A stretch of 64,000 nucleotides of DNA from Pantoea sp050157905 (GTDB lineage Bacteria > Pseudomonadota > Gammaproteobacteria > Enterobacterales > Enterobacteriaceae). A model generated the notes under the pieces. It was not told the origin of the DNA and did not search any database. It saw only the letters and a program-made list of their open reading frames with translations. This document shows positions 60,560 through 64,000 of the stretch, in pieces. Positions within the stretch are counted from its first letter, which is position 1. Each line of letters starts with the position of its first letter. Location: NCBI RefSeq assembly GCF_050157905.1, contig NZ_JBKIWZ010000001.1, positions 2,232,001-2,296,000 on the forward strand, in the 5' to 3' direction. Both the position numbers and the translations under genes were made by a program.

Positions 60560-62890
60560 ATGCAGATGAAACATATCGTCTCTGACACCGTAAAGGCGGC
60601 CACCGGATTCTGGCCGCAGCTTCTGCCTGCCCTCGGTATCAGCGTGCTCGCCGGGGGGCGACACGGTGCCTGCCCGGCGTGCGGCGGTAAAGACCGCTTC
60701 CGTTTTGACAATCAGGACGGGCGCGGAACGTGGCTCTGTAACCAGTGCGGGGCCGGTGACGGCCTTAACCTGGTGGAAAAGGCGCTCAGTATCAGCGCTA
60801 AAGAGGCCGCCATGAAGGTGGCCGGAATGCTCGGCACGCTGCCGGAGTCAGCCCCGTTTATGCATTATGAAGCCGCAGACAAAAGCCGCGCGCAGGCAGA
60901 CGCCGCCGCACGGGCGCAGGCACTTATCGCCGCCGCCATCAGCCGCACGGACAACGCCTACCTTTCATCGAAAGGGCTGCATGGTACGCAGGCGCTCACG
61001 CTTGCTGATGCGCTACGCTGTGGTGGTATCCGCTTTGCCGCCGGGGATGTGCTCATCCCGCTGACCGGCGAAGACGGCACGGCCGTTAACGTGCAGCTCA
61101 TCAGCGCCGCAGGCGACAAGCGCACCCTGCCCGGCGGGCAGGTGAAAGGCACGTACTGGCTTGCAGGCGAGCCGGACGGCAAAACGCTGTGGCTCACTGA
61201 GGGCTACGCCACCGGCCTGACCGTGCACCGGCTGACCGGGCAGGCGGTATACGTGGCACTGAGCGCCAACAACCTGCCCAAGCTGGCAAAGCGGCTGCGT
61301 GAATCACACCCCGGCGCGCTGATGATGATTGCCGCCGACCGTGACGACAACGGCACCGGCCAGTTAAAGGCAGAGGAAGCAGCGAAAGCCTGCGACGGCA
61401 AAACAGCCCTGCCGCTGGTTGCGGGTGACTGGAACGACGTGTGGCAGGCGCAGGGTGATATCGCCACGCAGGCGCAGCTCACCACTTTCACCCAGCCGCA
61501 GCCACTCAGCCCGTTTGAATCCGTCAGCGAAGCTGACCTGAAGGCCATGAGCGCCAGCCAGAAAGCCGAGTTGCTGGTTGCCCATTACGGGGAGGCGCTG
61601 GCCGTGCCGCCGGTCGGGGAGGAAATCTGCCGCTATGAGAACGGCGCATGGCAGGTGATGGAAGCGAAGACGCTGCGCAGGGAAATCGCCGCGCTGTTTC
61701 AGAAGGTGCGCGCACCGTTCTCCGCTGCCGGTATCGGCAGCGTGCTGGACACGCTCAAGCTGATGGTGCCACAGATGGGTGAACCGTCCCGCCGCCTGAT
61801 TGGCTTTCGCAACGGCGTGTATGACACCACAACAGGCACCTTCAGCCCGCACCGCCGCGAGCACTGGCTGCGCACCGTCAACAGTGTGAACTACACCGCG
61901 CCACGTCCAGGTGAAAACCTTGCAGACCACGCCCCGGCTTTCTGGCGCTGGTTAACGCGGGCCGCCGTGCATAATCACGATAAGCAGGAGCGCATTCTCG
62001 CGGCGTTATTTATGGTGCTGGCAAACCGCTATGACTGGCAGATGTTTCTTGAGGTGACCGGCCCCGGCGGTAGCGGTAAAAGTGTGATGGCCTCAATAGC
62101 CACTCTGCTGGCCGGAAAAGACAACACCACGTCCGCCACTATCGACACGCTGGAATCCTCCCGCGAGCGCGCCAGCGTGGTGGGTTTTTCGCTCATTATC
62201 CTGCCTGATCAGGAAAAATGGAGCGGAGACGGCGCAGGCATCAAGGCGATTACCGGCGGCGACGCAGTAGCCATCGATCCAAAATATCGCGACGCCTATT
62301 CAACGCACATCCCGGCGGTCATTCTGGCGGTGAACAACAATCCGATGCGCTTCAGCGATCGCAGCGGCGGCGTGTCACGTCGCCGGGTTATCCTGACGTT
62401 CCCCGAAGTGATACCGGCAAAAGAGCGCGATCCGCAGCTACTGGACAAAATCAGTACCGAACTGGCCGTGATTGTTCGTCATCTGATGCAGCGCTTCACG
62501 TCACCCGATGAAGCGCGCGAGCTGTTGCAGGCACAGCAGTCATCCGGCGAGGCGCTGGAGATAAAGCGACAGGCCGATCCGCTGGTCGATTTCTGTGGCT
62601 ACCTGATGCCGCAGAGCACGCCGAACGGGATGTTTATTGGTAACGCAAATATCCGCCCGTTAAATCCTAAGCGCTATTTGTACCATGCATATCTGTCGTT
62701 TATGGAATCGCGCGGCCATCAGCACCCGCTGAGCCTGACCGCGTTCGGCCAGGCGGTTCCGCAGACGCTGAAGGAGTATGAGCGCACCCTGCTGAAGCGC
62801 AGGACAAATAACGGCGTCCAGACCAACCTCACGCTGCATGAGGACAGCGACGCTGATTGGCTACCAGCATGTAGTCAGCAAATCACTTGA
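60560..62890 (+). CDS. P4 alpha-type primase-helicase
   Basis: Alpha is the satellite's own replication initiator, primase and 3'-5' helicase in one chain. The 776 residues (P4 alpha has 777) carry a CHC2-type zinc ribbon (Cys38, Cys41, Cys60, Cys63) and a TOPRIM-like primase core (WLTEGYATGLTVHRLTGQ, MMIAADRDDNGTGQ). The superfamily 3 helicase domain has Walker A GPGGSGKS at 501-508 and the B' region ending in AVNNNPMRFSDRSGGVSRR. The C-terminal domain (about 660-776) would bind the iterons. An alternative ATG two codons in is equally plausible. Confidence 0.95.
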   Translation: MQMKHIVSDTVKAATGFWPQLLPALGISVLAGGRHGACPACGGKDRFRFDNQDGRGTWLCNQCGAGDGLNLVEKALSISAKEAAMKVAGMLGTLPESAPFMHYEAADKSRAQADAAARAQALIAAAISRTDNAYLSSKGLHGTQALTLADALRCGGIRFAAGDVLIPLTGEDGTAVNVQLISAAGDKRTLPGGQVKGTYWLAGEPDGKTLWLTEGYATGLTVHRLTGQAVYVALSANNLPKLAKRLRESHPGALMMIAADRDDNGTGQLKAEEAAKACDGKTALPLVAGDWNDVWQAQGDIATQAQLTTFTQPQPLSPFESVSEADLKAMSASQKAELLVAHYGEALAVPPVGEEICRYENGAWQVMEAKTLRREIAALFQKVRAPFSAAGIGSVLDTLKLMVPQMGEPSRRLIGFRNGVYDTTTGTFSPHRREHWLRTVNSVNYTAPRPGENLADHAPAFWRWLTRAAVHNHDKQERILAALFMVLANRYDWQMFLEVTGPGGSGKSVMASIATLLAGKDNTTSATIDTLESSRERASVVGFSLIILPDQEKWSGDGAGIKAITGGDAVAIDPKYRDAYSTHIPAVILAVNNNPMRFSDRSGGVSRRRVILTFPEVIPAKERDPQLLDKISTELAVIVRHLMQRFTSPDEARELLQAQQSSGEALEIKRQADPLVDFCGYLMPQSTPNGMFIGNANIRPLNPKRYLYHAYLSFMESRGHQHPLSLTAFGQAVPQTLKEYERTLLKRRTNNGVQTNLTLHEDSDADWLPACSQQIT

Positions 62891-62895
62891 AAACC

Positions 62896-62921
62896 AACCG
62901 GCTCAGGCCGGTTTAATATTT
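62896..62921 (+). terminator. Terminator of the alpha operon
   Basis: AACCGGC pairs with GCCGGTT around TCAG, followed by a T-rich tail. It lies 6 bases after the alpha stop. The following bases to 63050 are AT-rich with no supported gene. Confidence 0.8.
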
Positions 62922-63050
62922 TTACCCAAGATATTTCTCTAATATTTTTGTCTACTGGAACAACCAAACCATAAAAGCACACCTATTTATAATCAGTAAA
63001 AATATTAATTCAACCTTTGAAATAACCTTACTCCACCAACCACCTAAAAA

Positions 63051-64000
63051 TTAGAAATTATTGTTATTTATTAAATCAAAAATAATTAAAATCAATAATT
63101 CTGACGAAAACTGTAAAGTTATTGATTCCTTGTTATAAGGTATAAACCTAAAAGAATAGTCGGCTTGCTCTCCATGTAAAATTTTGTTCCTCAAATAATA
63201 CATGTAGTAATTACTTAGCACATCAACTATCTCTATGTCTACTTGGGCTGGGGTAGCCAATCTTGCTTGTATTGTTGTTAAGGTATTAGTTCGTGTTATC
63301 TGCGATGTCCAGAAGTTTTTCTTAAAATCAATAGTGTCATTTGCCATTTCAACTAATCGATGATCATGGTATTTCGTTAGAAACGATGAAAACCTACTCT
63401 CTCTGCTATTCAAATTCATTCTTGTTATGAATTTGTTTTCAAGCATGGCATACCAGCGAGTTTTGCTTAAGACATCACTCTTGGTCAAAGTAGCTGCATG
63501 AGCTAATGAGAGGGGGAAGTCAGAAGGATTCCCTAACATAATATTCCCCATATCCTCAAGGCATTGCCACTCTTGGGATCTAGTGCTTAACACTCTGTAT
63601 ATAGAATTGTATGACTTCCATAGCTTCTCAAAAACATCATTATAATCATCACTGCAAAGAGAGCGAATTAAAGTGGTTGTTGCGTATAAATACTTTAAAC
63701 CTTCGTTTGTTGACTTAAATATAACCGTAAGCTTAGTTCTGCTTATTTTTTTTAAAATCGATGTGCTAGTTTTTGGTTTCAGGTTTACAATATCGTATTT
63801 AGTGTACGTTATCTCAACATCATTATTTTTGTCATAGCAAGTTATTGACTTTATTTTAGGGATAACACCATTAGAAATTGAATAGTAAACATATGATTTA
63901 ATGAATTGAAGATAAACCTCACTTTTATTGTTTTTAAAAACGTCATCGAAATTAGGTTTCTGAGAGCGTGTCCCAGAAATCGTAATAGTATTTGAGGATA
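63051..64000 (-). CDS. AT-rich cargo gene with HEPN-like C-terminus (5' end beyond window)
   Basis: The frame is open from the stop at 63051 to the right edge without interruption, about 316 codons, with no ATG before the edge, so the start lies outside. Early visible segments are FDDVFKNNKSEVYLQFIKSY and LKYLYATTTLIRSLCSDDYN. Near the C-terminus NYYMYYLRNKILHGEQADYS contains R-x4-H (RNKILH), the catalytic signature of HEPN ribonucleases, in a setting like Apea-type HEPN domains. Base composition is far more AT-rich than the satellite backbone, similar to the SIR2-HerA block. A defence or toxin role is inferred from motif and place. Confidence 0.72.
   Translation of the reverse strand, partial: SSNTITISGTRSQKPNFDDVFKNNKSEVYLQFIKSYVYYSISNGVIPKIKSITCYDKNNDVEITYTKYDIVNLKPKTSTSILKKISRTKLTVIFKSTNEGLKYLYATTTLIRSLCSDDYNDVFEKLWKSYNSIYRVLSTRSQEWQCLEDMGNIMLGNPSDFPLSLAHAATLTKSDVLSKTRWYAMLENKFITRMNLNSRESRFSSFLTKYHDHRLVEMANDTIDFKKNFWTSQITRTNTLTTIQARLATPAQVDIEIVDVLSNYYMYYLRNKILHGEQADYSFRFIPYNKESITLQFSSELLILIIFDLINNNNF

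Larger units (their letters stand above)
52949..64000. mobile_element. P4-like phage satellite integrated at ssrA (right end not in window)
   Basis: Integrase, cos-like site, delta, Sid, iteron cluster, AlpA regulator, Icd/Kil-like gene and alpha primase-helicase occur in the order of satellite P4 when opened at its attachment site. Two AT-rich cargo blocks interrupt a GC-rich backbone. psu is absent. Dependence on a P2-like helper follows from delta and Sid; no helper is seen here. Confidence 0.9.

Noticed and set aside
63051..63593. Treating the HEPN-like gene as a complete 180-residue protein starting at a GTG
   Set aside because: The frame stays open upstream of that GTG to the window edge and the extra residues look like real protein, so the GTG is internal.

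Overview
The window reads as a chromosomal segment of an Erwiniaceae-type enterobacterium, most likely Pantoea or a close relative. Gene order over the first 52 kb follows the E. coli 57-58 min region (rodZ-rlmN-ndk, sseA/sseB-pepB, isc, trmJ-suhB, csiE-hcaT, glyA-hmp, glnB-glr, purL-mltF-tadA, pdxJ-recO-era-rnc-lepB-lepA-rseCBA-rpoE, nadB, srmB, grcA, ung, grpE-nadK-recN-bamE, rnfH-ratA, smpB-ssrA). pilW sits between rlmN and rodZ, and the tmRNA tag is ANDENYALAA. The left edge cuts rodZ and the right edge cuts an AT-rich gene.

Core region (1-52948). Most genes are conventional and full length. Recognisable control sites include IscR-type repeats before iscR, an NsrR operator before hmp, PurR boxes before purL and glyA, a sigma-E promoter before rpoE, a NadR box at nadB, an FNR box before grcA, a sigma-32 promoter before grpE and LexA boxes before recN. 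The sRNA gene glmY lies between glrK and purL, with overlapping sigma-54 and sigma-70 promoters and upstream GlrR boxes. The clearest anomaly is the isc locus: only iscR and iscS remain, iscUA-hscBA-fdx-iscX are absent, and IscS lacks the C-terminal tail that contacts the scaffold IscU. Local differences from E. coli also include a ZevA/ZevB-like metal-transport pair plus an unassigned membrane protein where yfhR would be, a hairpin-rich spacer between rnc and era, and a decayed secreted-protein frame before sseA.

Mobile region (about 52920 to beyond 64000). A P4-like phage satellite is integrated at the 3' end of ssrA. Its order is integrase, cargo, cos-like site, delta/Ogr activator, Sid capsid-size determinant, iteron-rich origin, AlpA/Vis-like regulator, small ORF, immunity-type structured leader with an Icd/Kil-like ORF, two small ORFs, alpha primase-helicase, then more cargo. 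The backbone is GC-rich but both cargo blocks are strikingly AT-rich. The first cargo block is a translationally coupled SIR2-HerA pair, a known anti-phage defence architecture, in the satellite's usual cargo slot. The second is a long frame, open past the right edge, that ends in a HEPN-like R-x4-H motif. psu is missing: the late operon ends with a terminator right after delta, followed by the cos-like site.
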